Source: Pseudacidovorax sp. RU35E (GTDB lineage Bacteria > Pseudomonadota > Gammaproteobacteria > Burkholderiales > Burkholderiaceae_C). From it: a stretch of DNA of 64,000 bases. Below the pieces are notes generated by a model that had not been told where the DNA came from, did not search any database, and saw nothing but the letters and a program-made list of their open reading frames with translations. Where the stretch lies: positions 1 to 64,000 of the forward strand of contig NZ_FTMY01000013.1 in assembly GCF_900156165.1 (NCBI RefSeq), in the 5' to 3' direction. Positions 9,308 to 17,150 of this stretch are shown here, one piece after another (positions within the stretch are counted from its first letter, which is position 1; each line of letters starts with the position of its first letter). Position numbers and translations under genes: made by a program.

Positions 9308-9982
9308 TCACGCTTCGGTGAGGGACTGCGCCGCCACCACCGCCTCGGTGCGGTTGCGCACGTTCAGCGCGCGGAAGATGGCCGCCAGGTGGATCTTCAC
9401 GGTGCCTTCGCTGATGCCCAGGCTGCGGCCGATGAGCTTGTTGGGCTTGCCCTGCGACAGCAGTTGCAACACCTCGACCTGCCGCTCGGTCAGCACGTTG
9501 CGCAGATGCTCGAGCGTCGGCGCCGACGAGGGCGCCTGCGCCGCGCGCGCCAGCGGCTCGGTGCCCGCATGCGGGGCCAGGCCGCCAGGCAGGGCCGACA
9601 GCATCATGGGCGGCACGTACACACCACCGGCCAGCACCAGGCGCACCGCGGACAGCATCACATCGGGCGAATAGGCCTTGGGAATGAAGCCCAGCGCGCC
9701 CCGGTCGAGCACGGCGCGCATCATGGCCGGGTCCTCGTAGCCCGACACCACGATCACCGGCACCGCGGGATGGCGCCGCCGCAGGGTGTCGATGTGGGCG
9801 TACTGCTCGGCACCGGGAATGTTCAGGTCGATCAGCGCCAGGTCGATGTCGTCGCTGGACAGCGAGTACAGCTCGGCCGCCGTCGTGGCCACCACGAAGG
9901 CGACGCCTTCTTGCAGTTCGGCCAGCTTGGCCTTCATGGCCTCGATGACCAGTCGGTGGTCTTCGGCGATCAGGATTCTCAT
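9308..9982 (-). CDS. NarL/LuxR-type response regulator
   Basis: A 224-residue two-domain regulator. The receiver domain (1-120) has the acidic pair Glu7/Asp8, phospho-acceptor Asp52 and a conserved Lys in the IPKAYS segment. The C-terminal LuxR helix-turn-helix (about 160-212) reads LTERQVEVLQLLSQG followed by ISEGTVKIHL. No partner histidine kinase is in the window. It directly borders the T6SS locus and is read away from it, so it is a candidate regulator of the island or of itself. A longer in-frame start exists upstream but is not receiver-like. Confidence 0.9.
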   Translation of the reverse strand: MRILIAEDHRLVIEAMKAKLAELQEGVAFVVATTAAELYSLSSDDIDLALIDLNIPGAEQYAHIDTLRRRHPAVPVIVVSGYEDPAMMRAVLDRGALGFIPKAYSPDVMLSAVRLVLAGGVYVPPMMLSALPGGLAPHAGTEPLARAAQAPSSAPTLEHLRNVLTERQVEVLQLLSQGKPNKLIGRSLGISEGTVKIHLAAIFRALNVRNRTEAVVAAQSLTEA

Positions 9983-10123
9983 GGCGTGCTCGATGGAGAT
10001 GTGCGCGCGCGCCGCATTCGCCAAGGCCTGCGCCCACGATGCACTGCGCCGCCGCTGCCCGCCCTCGCAGGCGCGAAAAGAAAGAGCGTAGCGCCTAAGC
10101 ACCCCGCCAGCAAGGCGCCGCCC

Positions 10124-10140
10124 CTGCCCGAAAGGCATAG
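10124..10140 (-). promoter_or_regulatory. Candidate regulator site upstream of the response regulator
   Basis: The minus strand reads CTATGCCTTTCGGGC about 145 bases before the response-regulator start. It matches 12 of 15 positions of CTAGGCCCTTCGGAC upstream of tssK. It also lies about 90 bases before the plus-strand tssL-like gene. Function is inferred from recurrence only. Confidence 0.25.
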
Positions 10141-10226
10141 CTCCGTCGCCCTATGGTCGCGCGGCGGGCACCTCGCCAAGATGGTCCGCACATGCGATCC
10201 GGACCACGGGTTGTGCAAGAAGGCCC

Positions 10227-10847
10227 ATGCCGCGCCTGTTCGACTTCTATGCGCCGCTCTTCTCGCTCGGGCTCGCCCTGCAGGCGCAGGACGCGGCCGC
10301 GCCCGCCCCTGCGCAGGCCGCCCGCCTGGCCCAGCAGCAGCTGATGCACGCCCGTACGCAGGCGCTGGAGGCCGGCCACCTGCTGGCGCATGTCGAATCG
10401 GCCGCCTTCGCAGTCGTCGCCTGGCTCGACGAGGTGCTGGCGGGGCTTCCGGATGCGCCGGGCGATCCGTTGCAGCTGATGCTCTTCAACTCCACCACGG
10501 CGGCCACCGAGTTCTTCCATCACCTGTCGGCCCTCGGCCCGCACGAGTCGCAGGTGCGCGAGGTCTACTGGTACGCGCTGGCGATGGGCTTCCACGGCCA
10601 GTACCACTTCGAGCGCGACCACGACGCGGGCATGCTGGCACGGCTGAAGGCCCTGCATGCGGCCCAGTTGCCGCTGGCCCCCATCCGGCCCTCCGCATGG
10701 GGCGCCTGGGCCACGGTGCCGGGCACGCCCGCCGTTGCGCCACGTCGATCCCGGGAACCGCGACCCTGGCGCTTCGCAGTCTTCGCGGCAGCCATGGCGG
10801 CGCTGGCCCTGGCATGCGCCGTGATGCGTCCCGGCATGGACGGCTGA
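10227..10847 (+). CDS. Short TssL/DotU-like protein
   Basis: A 206-residue relative of the cytoplasmic domain of TssL (DotU family), the inner-membrane T6SS subunit that pairs with TssM. The core VVAWLDEVL and the later FHGQYHFE segment resemble the DotU signature regions (cytoplasmic cup plus conserved YAL-GF-G-Y). One hydrophobic segment near residues 182-200 gives C-terminal anchoring, as in TssL, but no OmpA domain follows. A full OmpA-type TssL is encoded at 50306-51628, so this is a second, reduced copy. It lies 2 bases from the TssM-like gene. Confidence 0.7.
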   Translation: MPRLFDFYAPLFSLGLALQAQDAAAPAPAQAARLAQQQLMHARTQALEAGHLLAHVESAAFAVVAWLDEVLAGLPDAPGDPLQLMLFNSTTAATEFFHHLSALGPHESQVREVYWYALAMGFHGQYHFERDHDAGMLARLKALHAAQLPLAPIRPSAWGAWATVPGTPAVAPRRSREPRPWRFAVFAAAMAALALACAVMRPGMDG

Positions 10848-10849
10848 CC

Positions 10850-11845
10850 ATGCCGGCCTGCCTGGGCTTCGGGGTGCTGGCGCTGTGCGCGCTGCTGCTG
10901 TTGGCGCCATGGTGGCGGCGCGAGGGGCGCCATCAATGGCAGCGCAGCCGAAGGCTGGCGCACTGGATCCGCCACCTGCCCGCCCGCGAGCAACCGGGCC
11001 GCGACGAGGTACGCGCCCTCCAACTCGCCCTGCCCGGTCGCCGCGCCGCAAGCCCGCTGCTGGGCATCGGCGATGCGCACGCGGCGCCCCGCGCACTGGC
11101 GGCCCTCCCGCCGGACGGGGACGCTTCGGCCGCCGCATTCTGGGAAGCACGGCAGGTCGGCGGCCTCGTCCTGCTCAGTCTCACGCTGCCTCCGATCGAC
11201 GGCCTCGACGGCGGTGCGCGACGCCTGGGCCTGTGGCCCCATGCCCTGCGGGCCCTGGCGCGCCACCATCCTTCGCAGCCGCTGCAAGGGCTGGTGCTGT
11301 GCATCGCCGCCGCCGATCTGCTGCGCGACACCGCGGGTCGCACCATCCAGCTGGGCCGCCTCACCCGCCTGGCCCATCAGGCCTGCGGCGGCCTGGGCAC
11401 CGCGTTGCCGGTGCACCTGGTCGTCACCCAACTGCAGACGCTGCGGGGCTATGCCAGCTTCGAGGCGATGCTGCCGCCGGAGGCCTTCGGTCAGCCCTGG
11501 GGCATGCGCCATCCCGGTGGCAGCCGCGCGCTGCGTCCGGAGGACCTGCTGGCACCGGTGTTCGAGCCGCTGATGGAGCGGCTGCATGGACTGCGGCTGG
11601 GCATGCTGCTCGACGCGCCGCCCTTGCCGATGCGGCGTGACCTGCATGAGTTCGTCGAACAGGTGCGCGGCCTGCGCACTGGCCTGTGCCAGTGGCTCGA
11701 CATGCTGGCCGACGGCCCGCCGCCATCGCCGCTGCCCCACTGGCAGGGCCTGTTCTTCACGGCGTCGCGGCCAGAGGCCGCATTCACCACCGGCCTGCTG
11801 GCGCGGATGGCCGGCCTGCCGCCATCGCCGCGGCCCGCGCCCTGA
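10850..11845 (+). CDS. Truncated TssM/IcmF-like protein without a P-loop
   Basis: A 331-residue protein with an N-terminal hydrophobic segment (about 5-20) and a region resembling the cytoplasmic GTPase-like part of TssM: a hydrophobic strand VLLSLTLPPIDGL, then LPVHLVVTQLQTLRGY and a later FGQPWG. These correspond to YVLVTKSDLLYGF and its surroundings in the full TssM at 46508-50116. No GxxxxGK Walker A is present where full TssM has GAPGSGKT, and the long periplasmic domain is missing. It pairs with the short TssL-like gene 2 bases upstream. Homology is inferred by motif and synteny, and this could be a degenerate or a specialised paralogue. Confidence 0.6.
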   Translation: MPACLGFGVLALCALLLLAPWWRREGRHQWQRSRRLAHWIRHLPAREQPGRDEVRALQLALPGRRAASPLLGIGDAHAAPRALAALPPDGDASAAAFWEARQVGGLVLLSLTLPPIDGLDGGARRLGLWPHALRALARHHPSQPLQGLVLCIAAADLLRDTAGRTIQLGRLTRLAHQACGGLGTALPVHLVVTQLQTLRGYASFEAMLPPEAFGQPWGMRHPGGSRALRPEDLLAPVFEPLMERLHGLRLGMLLDAPPLPMRRDLHEFVEQVRGLRTGLCQWLDMLADGPPPSPLPHWQGLFFTASRPEAAFTTGLLARMAGLPPSPRPAP

Positions 11846-11884
11846 GCGTCTCGCGCGGCCCGCGCCCTTCTGGATTCAGGGCGC
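11837..11884. terminator. Inverted repeat spanning both stop codons (TssM-like/tssJ)
   Basis: A perfect 9-bp inverted repeat GCGCCCTGA (11837-11845) / TCAGGGCGC (11876-11884) includes both stop codons of the convergent genes, with a 30-base loop. It may form a bidirectional hairpin; no T-run follows. Confidence 0.35.
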
Positions 11885-12409
11885 CGAGGGCTCGATGCGG
11901 ATCTGGCGCGCGCCGAAGGTCACGTCGAGCTTCACCGGCTTGCCCGGCTCCACCGGCCGCACCTCGCGCCAGCGCGCGCGGTCCAGGTCGCGATAGGCGG
12001 CCATGAAGGCCAACGCCTTGGCATCGGCCGGCAGCGTCATCTCGATGCGGCGGCTGTCGCCGGGGCGCAGCAGCACTTCCTCCCTCTGCACCAGATCGGC
12101 CGCCATGATGGCCTGGTCCTTCTCGAACAGGGTGAAGAAGTCGGCCGCCTCGAAGGCCTGCGAATTCTTCAGCGCATACACGCGCACGGTGACCGGCGAG
12201 GCCCGGCCTCGTGCATCCGGATTGACGTCGGCCCCACCCTTGAGGCTCAGCACCACCGGGGTGACGATGGGCTTGGGAGGCGGCGGAGGCGGCGCCGCAC
12301 AGCCCGCCAGCAGAAGCGGGCCGAGCCCCGCACCGAGAAGAAGACCGAGCCCCAGCGAGCGCCGCGCAAGACGGCCATAGGACGAACGGTGGGGGGATGG
12401 CGCCTGCAT
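11876..12409 (-). CDS. tssJ: T6SS outer-membrane lipoprotein TssJ
   Basis: A 177-residue lipoprotein. A basic N-region and hydrophobic core are followed by lipobox LLAGC with Cys37, a proline run, and a TssJ-type beta-sandwich domain containing KDQAIMAADLVQREEVLLRPG and a final IRIEPSAP. TssJ anchors the TssJ-TssL-TssM membrane complex to the outer membrane. It is transcribed divergently from tssA with only 71 bases between them. Confidence 0.9.
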   Translation of the reverse strand: MQAPSPHRSSYGRLARRSLGLGLLLGAGLGPLLLAGCAAPPPPPPKPIVTPVVLSLKGGADVNPDARGRASPVTVRVYALKNSQAFEAADFFTLFEKDQAIMAADLVQREEVLLRPGDSRRIEMTLPADAKALAFMAAYRDLDRARWREVRPVEPGKPVKLDVTFGARQIRIEPSAP

Positions 12410-12427
12410 GCTATTTCCTTCGTTGCA

Positions 12428-12462
12428 TTGACCCTGGGGTGGGCATCTTCGATTATCCCCAG
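12428..12462 (+). promoter_or_regulatory. Promoter of the tssA-tssB-tssC-hcp operon with overlapping palindrome
   Basis: TTGACC (12428-12433) and GATTAT (12451-12456) are separated by exactly 17 bases, a good sigma-70 promoter that would start transcription about 18 bases before tssA. An inverted repeat CTGGGG (12434-12439) / CCCCAG (12457-12462) brackets the spacer and -10 box and is a possible operator. No sigma-54 (GG-N10-GC) element is evident. Confidence 0.55.
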
Positions 12463-12480
12463 CACTTTTTCACAGGCAAC

Positions 12481-13530
12481 ATGCTCACCTCGGACATCGT
12501 CGACGCACTGCTGGAGCCCATCGGCGAGGCATCGCCCTGCGGCGACGACCTGGAATACGACCCCGACTTCATCGCGCTGGAGACCTCGGCCCAGGGCAAA
12601 CCCGAGCAGCAGTTCGGCGACACCGTCATCCCCGCCGTCGAGCCCGAATGGCCGCAGGTGGCCGAGGCGGCCCAGGCGCTGCTCAAGCGGACCAAGGACG
12701 TGCGCGTGGCGGTGCACCTGCTGCGCGCCAGCACCCGGCTGCAGGGGCTCGAGGGCTTCCTGTCGGGCATGCGGCTGCTCACCGGCCTGCTCGACACGCA
12801 GTGGCAGCACGTCCATCCGATGCTGGACGCGGACGACAACGACGACCCCACGATGCGGCTGAACGCGCTCGCGCCGCTGGCCGACGATGCGCTGGTGGTG
12901 CGCGACCTGTACGACGCCTGGGTGGGCACGGCGCGCAGCCTGGGACGCATCCGCGTGCGCGACATCGCCATCGCCCGCGGCGTGCTGGAGCCCGTGGGCG
13001 GCGACGCCGGCTATTCCGCGCCGCAGGTCCAGGGCGGCCTCGAGGAGATCGTGCAGGCGCAGCCCGAGGTGGCCGAGCGCATGGCTGGCGCCGCGCCCGC
13101 CATCAACGGACTGCGGCAGGTGCTCAACGACCGCAGCGGCCTGGGCGAGGCGGTGGACATGTCGCGCCTGCGCGCCATCGGCCACATGCTGGGCCAGACC
13201 GCGCAGAGCCTGGCCCCCGATGCCCCCGCAGTCGCCGACGGCGAGGCCACGGCCGAACGCAGCGACGCGGGCGATGGCGACGGCCGGGCCGCAGGCCCCG
13301 CTCCGATCCGCGGCGAGATCCAGTCGCGTGCCGATGCCGTGCTGATGCTCGACAAGGTCATCGCCTACCTGCAGCGCACCGAGCCGGGCAACCCCGCACC
13401 GCTGCTCATCGAACGCGCCAAGAAGCTCATCGGCGTGAGCTTCCTGGACATCATCGCCAACCTCGCCCCCGACGCCATCAGCACCATCGAGCACGTGACC
13501 GGCGCGCGCGCCGCCAGCGACGACGAATAA
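12481..13530 (+). CDS. tssA: T6SS protein TssA (ImpA type)
   Basis: A 349-residue TssA with an N-terminal ImpA_N domain (about 10-130; opening segment PIGEASPCGDDLEYDPDF) and a C-terminal region ending in IERAKKLIGVSFLDIIANLAP, the short TssA type. TssA caps the growing sheath/tube and helps baseplate docking. An in-frame upstream start exists at 12397 but would overlap tssJ and the promoter, so 12481 is chosen. It is first of four plus-strand genes. Confidence 0.9.
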   Translation: MLTSDIVDALLEPIGEASPCGDDLEYDPDFIALETSAQGKPEQQFGDTVIPAVEPEWPQVAEAAQALLKRTKDVRVAVHLLRASTRLQGLEGFLSGMRLLTGLLDTQWQHVHPMLDADDNDDPTMRLNALAPLADDALVVRDLYDAWVGTARSLGRIRVRDIAIARGVLEPVGGDAGYSAPQVQGGLEEIVQAQPEVAERMAGAAPAINGLRQVLNDRSGLGEAVDMSRLRAIGHMLGQTAQSLAPDAPAVADGEATAERSDAGDGDGRAAGPAPIRGEIQSRADAVLMLDKVIAYLQRTEPGNPAPLLIERAKKLIGVSFLDIIANLAPDAISTIEHVTGARAASDDE

Positions 13531-13579
13531 GCGCGCCACGGCTCCCACTCTTCACCCCTCTCCTTCAAGGAGCTTTCGC

Positions 13580-14092
13580 ATGTCCTCCAAGAGCAGTCAG
13601 AAATTCATTGCCCGCAACCGCGCGCCGCGCGTGCAGATCGAGTACGACGTCGAGTTGTACGGCGCCGAGAAGAAGGTGCAGCTGCCCTTCGTGATGGGCG
13701 TGCTGGCCGACCTGTCGGGCAAGCCCGCCGACCCGCTGGCACCGGTGGGCGAGCGCAAGTTCCTGGAGTTCGACGTCGACAACTTCGACGCTCGCATGAA
13801 GGCCATGAAGCCGCGCACCGCCTTCGCGGTCGAGAACACGCTGACCGGCGAGGGCGAACTCAAGGTGGAGCTGACCTTCGAGAACATGGACGACTTCTCG
13901 CCCGGCGCCATCGCGCGCAAGGTCGACTCGCTCAACAAGCTGCTCGAAGCACGCAACCAGCTGTCCAACCTGGTCACCTACATGGACGGCAAGGGCGGCG
14001 CCGAGGATCTGCTCGCCAAGGTGCTGGAAGACCCCGCCCTGCTGCAGTCGCTGGCCTCTGCCAAGAAGCCGGCCGAAGACAGCGCCGCCTGA
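13580..14092 (+). CDS. tssB: T6SS contractile sheath small subunit TssB/VipA
   Basis: A 170-residue TssB with the family core VQIEYDVELYGAEKKVQLPF and the conserved segment PRTAFAVENTL. It forms the contractile sheath with TssC. A GGAG ribosome site precedes the ATG. It lies 49 bases after tssA and 32 bases before tssC, which fits stoichiometric co-expression. Confidence 0.96.
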   Translation: MSSKSSQKFIARNRAPRVQIEYDVELYGAEKKVQLPFVMGVLADLSGKPADPLAPVGERKFLEFDVDNFDARMKAMKPRTAFAVENTLTGEGELKVELTFENMDDFSPGAIARKVDSLNKLLEARNQLSNLVTYMDGKGGAEDLLAKVLEDPALLQSLASAKKPAEDSAA

Positions 14093-14124
14093 CACCCCCA
14101 CCGCCCCGGATCGAGGAGAACCCC

Positions 14125-15615
14125 ATGGCAGATGCACTTCAGCAGAATGCGCTGAAAGAGGTCGAGTACGCAGGCAGCGATTTCGCGTCGCTGCTGCAGA
14201 AGGAATTCAAGCCCCGCAGCGACGAGGCCAAGAGCGCGGTCGAGACCGCCGTGCTCACGCTGGCGCAGCAGGCGCTGTCCAACACTGCGCTGATCGGCAA
14301 GGACGTCACGCAGTCGATCCAGGCCATGATCGCGGCCATCGACGCCAAGCTGACCGAGCAGATCAACAAGATCATCCACCACCCCGACTATCAGAAGCTC
14401 GAGAGTGCATGGCGCGGCCTGCACTACATGGTCAACAACACCGAGACCGACGAGAACCTGAAGATCCGGGTGATGGACGTCTCCAAGCAGGACCTGGCCA
14501 AGACGCTGAAGAAGTTCAAGGGCGCGGCCTGGGACCAGAGCCCGATGTTCAAGAAGGTCTACGAAGAAGAGTACGGCCAGTTCGGCGGCGAGCCCTTCGG
14601 CGCCATCGTGGGCGACTACCACTTCGACCACACGCCGCCCGACGTCGAGCTGCTGGGCGAGATGGCCAAGATCGCGGCCGCCGCCCATGCGCCCTTCATC
14701 ACCGGCGCCAACCCCAGCCTGATGCAGATGGGCAGCTGGCAGGAGCTGGCCAACCCGCGCGACCTGACCAAGATCTTCAGCACGCCCGAGTACGCCGGCT
14801 GGCGCACGCTGCGCGAATCGGACGACTCGCGCTACCTGGGCCTGTGCATGCCGCGCTTCCTGGCGCGCACGCCCTACGGCGCCAACAGCAACCCGGTCGA
14901 GGAATTCGACTTCGAGGAAGACACGGCCGGCGCCGACCACAACAAGTACGCCTGGGCCAACGCGGCCTATGCGATGGCCACCAACATCAACCGCTCGTAC
15001 AAGGAATACGGCTGGGGCTCGCGCATCCGCGGCATCGAGTCGGGCGGCGCGGTGGAGAACCTGCCGCTGCACACCTTCCCGAGCGACGACGGCGGCGTGG
15101 ACCAGAAGTGCCCCACCGAGATCGCGATCAGCGACCGCCGCGAGGCCGAACTCTCGAAGGCCGGCCTGCTGTCGATGATCCACCGCAAGAACTCGGACTT
15201 CGCGGCCTTCATCGGCGCGCAGTCGCTGCACAAGCCGGCCGAGTACGACGACCCGGACGCCTCGGCCAATGCCAACCTGGCGGCCCGCCTGCCCTACCTC
15301 TTCGCCTGCAACCGCTTCGCGCACTACCTCAAGTGCATCGTGCGCGACAAGATCGGCGGCTTCCGCGAGAAGGACGACATGCAGCGCTGGCTGAACAACT
15401 GGATCACCAACTACGTGGACGGCGACCCGGCCAATTCCTCGGAGTCGACCAAGGCGCGCAAGCCGCTGGCCGCCGCCGAGGTGATCGTGGAAGAGGTCGA
15501 GGGCAACCCCGGCTACTACACCTCCAAGTTCTTCCTGCGTCCGCACTACCAGCTCGAAGGCCTGACCGTCTCGCTGCGGCTGGTGTCGAAGCTGCCGTCG
15601 GCCAAGGGGGCCTGA
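14125..15615 (+). CDS. tssC: T6SS contractile sheath large subunit TssC/VipB
   Basis: A 496-residue TssC, normal family length. Conserved segments include LESAWRGLHYMV, FGAIVGDYHFDH, PRFLARTPYG, YAWANAAYAMA and the final GYYTSKFFLRPHYQLEGL. It interlocks with TssB to form the sheath that ClpV disassembles. A GAGGAG ribosome site lies just upstream. Confidence 0.97.
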   Translation: MADALQQNALKEVEYAGSDFASLLQKEFKPRSDEAKSAVETAVLTLAQQALSNTALIGKDVTQSIQAMIAAIDAKLTEQINKIIHHPDYQKLESAWRGLHYMVNNTETDENLKIRVMDVSKQDLAKTLKKFKGAAWDQSPMFKKVYEEEYGQFGGEPFGAIVGDYHFDHTPPDVELLGEMAKIAAAAHAPFITGANPSLMQMGSWQELANPRDLTKIFSTPEYAGWRTLRESDDSRYLGLCMPRFLARTPYGANSNPVEEFDFEEDTAGADHNKYAWANAAYAMATNINRSYKEYGWGSRIRGIESGGAVENLPLHTFPSDDGGVDQKCPTEIAISDRREAELSKAGLLSMIHRKNSDFAAFIGAQSLHKPAEYDDPDASANANLAARLPYLFACNRFAHYLKCIVRDKIGGFREKDDMQRWLNNWITNYVDGDPANSSESTKARKPLAAAEVIVEEVEGNPGYYTSKFFLRPHYQLEGLTVSLRLVSKLPSAKGA

Positions 15616-15733
15616 CATCCACGCGCGCCAACTTCATTTTGAAAAGGCGCGCCTTCCCTCGTTCTCCAGACAGCCTTGCTCGTCCCGCAGAGAAGGCCCT
15701 CCCACTCCACTCACACACTGAAAGGCACGAATC

Positions 15734-16225
15734 ATGGCAGTTGACATGTTCATCAAGATCAAGGGCATCGAAGGTGAATCGACCGACAAGAAGCACCCGA
15801 AGGAAATCGACGTCCTGGCCTGGAGCTGGGGCATGTCGCAATCCGGCACGACCCACATGGGCGGCGGCGGCGGCTCCGGCAAGGTCAGCGTCCAGGACCT
15901 GAGCTTCACCAAGTACGTCGATGCCTCCAGCCATGCGCTGATGGGTGCCTGCTGTGTCGGCAAGCACCACGACGACGCCATCCTGTACGTTCGCAAGGCG
16001 TCCGGGAAGGGCGGCGATCCCATCGAGTACATCAAGATCACCATGAACGAGGTGATGGTCACGAGCGTGTCGACCGGCGGCAGCGGCGGCGAGGACCGCC
16101 TGACCGAGAACATCACGCTGAACTTCGCCAAGGTGAAGTTCGAATACACGCCGCAGAAGGCCGACGGCACCAAGGACACCACCAAGGAAACGACCTGGGA
16201 CATCGCGGCGAACGCGAACGACTGA
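15734..16225 (+). CDS. hcp: T6SS inner-tube protein Hcp
   Basis: A 163-residue Hcp (TssD) with MAVDMFIKIKGIEGES, IDVLAWSWGMSQSG and the C-terminal beta-barrel stretch LNFAKVKFEYTPQ. Hexameric rings stack into the tube expelled on sheath contraction. It closes the plus-strand operon and is followed by a strong terminator. The 118-base gap from tssC carries a 12-base palindrome AAGGCGCGCCTT (15644-15655) that could allow separate hcp expression. Confidence 0.97.
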   Translation: MAVDMFIKIKGIEGESTDKKHPKEIDVLAWSWGMSQSGTTHMGGGGGSGKVSVQDLSFTKYVDASSHALMGACCVGKHHDDAILYVRKASGKGGDPIEYIKITMNEVMVTSVSTGGSGGEDRLTENITLNFAKVKFEYTPQKADGTKDTTKETTWDIAANAND

Positions 16226-16250
16226 TCGCGCGGGTTCCGCGCCATCGACA

Positions 16251-16277
16251 ACGCCGGCAGCTGCCGGCGTTTTTTTT
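16251..16277. terminator. Strong intrinsic terminator after hcp
   Basis: A perfect 20-base palindrome (ACGCCGGCAG and its complement, 16251-16270) is followed by eight T residues (16270-16277). It ends the tssA-hcp operon and lies between convergent genes. Confidence 0.92.
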
Positions 16278-16330
16278 GGAGGGGGGCGGCGGGGGTCTGG
16301 GCAGCCTGCGGCCCAAGGGGCCCGCGCTGC

Positions 16331-17110
16331 TCAGTCGGGAGCGGGCATCAGCCGCGTGGCGTCGTCATGCCCGTCGGGCATCACCCACAGCGCGATGGCC
16401 GTGTAGTTGTCCTGCCCCGGCTTGCCGCGGGCAATGATCTGGGCGTCGATCTGGTCGGCCCATTGGCGTGGCGTGCGCGAGGCCTGCAGGCCGGCCATGA
16501 GGCCTTCGTCGCCCAGCACCTCCCATACGCCGTCCGAACACAGCAGCAGCGCATCGCCCGGTTCGAGCCGCATGCGCTGCGACACGTCGACCTGCGGCGG
16601 CTCGGTGAGCGACCCCAGGGCCGACAGCAGCACGTTGCGCTGCGGATGCAGCCGGGCGCCCTCGTCGTCGAGCATGCCGCCGGCCACCATCTGCTGCACC
16701 AGGCTGTGGTCGGTGGTGCGCGCCACGACGGCGCCGCCGCGGAACAGGTAGGCCCGGCTGTCGCCGCTGTGGGCCCAGACCATGGCCTGCTCCTCCAGGT
16801 CGATGGCGGCCATCACCAGCGTCGTGCGCATGGCCGCGAGCTTGCCGCCTTCGGCCTGCCGTTCGACGATGGCTTCGTTGGCATGGGCCACCAGCTGACG
16901 CAGCACACCGGCATCGAGGCCGGGCTGCGTGGCGAAGCCCGCCAGAAGGCTGGCCCGTGCCGTGGCCGAGGCCACGTCGCCGCCGCCATGCCCACCGGCG
17001 CCGTCGGCCACCAGGCACAGCACATGGCGGTCGTCGTACCAGTGGCCATAGACGTCTTCGTTGTAGTCACGCCCGCCGGGCCGCGTCAGGGTGACGATCT
17101 CAATTTCCAC
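16331..17110 (-). CDS. PP2C-family Ser/Thr phosphatase (PppA-like)
   Basis: A 259-residue PP2C phosphatase with all metal-site motifs: RDYNEDV (14-20), VADGAGGHGGG (34-44), GDSRAYL, CSDGVWEVL and GQDNYTAI. In T6SS threonine-phosphorylation control the PppA-type phosphatase reverses kinase action on the FHA protein. The start is GTG at 17110 with GGAG 6-7 bases before it. It lies 40 bases after the fha gene, supporting the assignment to this pathway. Confidence 0.9.
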   Translation of the reverse strand: MEIEIVTLTRPGGRDYNEDVYGHWYDDRHVLCLVADGAGGHGGGDVASATARASLLAGFATQPGLDAGVLRQLVAHANEAIVERQAEGGKLAAMRTTLVMAAIDLEEQAMVWAHSGDSRAYLFRGGAVVARTTDHSLVQQMVAGGMLDDEGARLHPQRNVLLSALGSLTEPPQVDVSQRMRLEPGDALLLCSDGVWEVLGDEGLMAGLQASRTPRQWADQIDAQIIARGKPGQDNYTAIALWVMPDGHDDATRLMPAPD

Positions 17111-17150
17111 GCGCGCTCCTCGTCGCAGTTGTCATCGGTCGCCGCGGCCC

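Noticed and set aside
16226-16330. A promoter for hcp-distal genes in the gap after hcp
   Set aside because: The gap lies between convergent genes and contains only the intrinsic terminator and a G/C-rich stretch.
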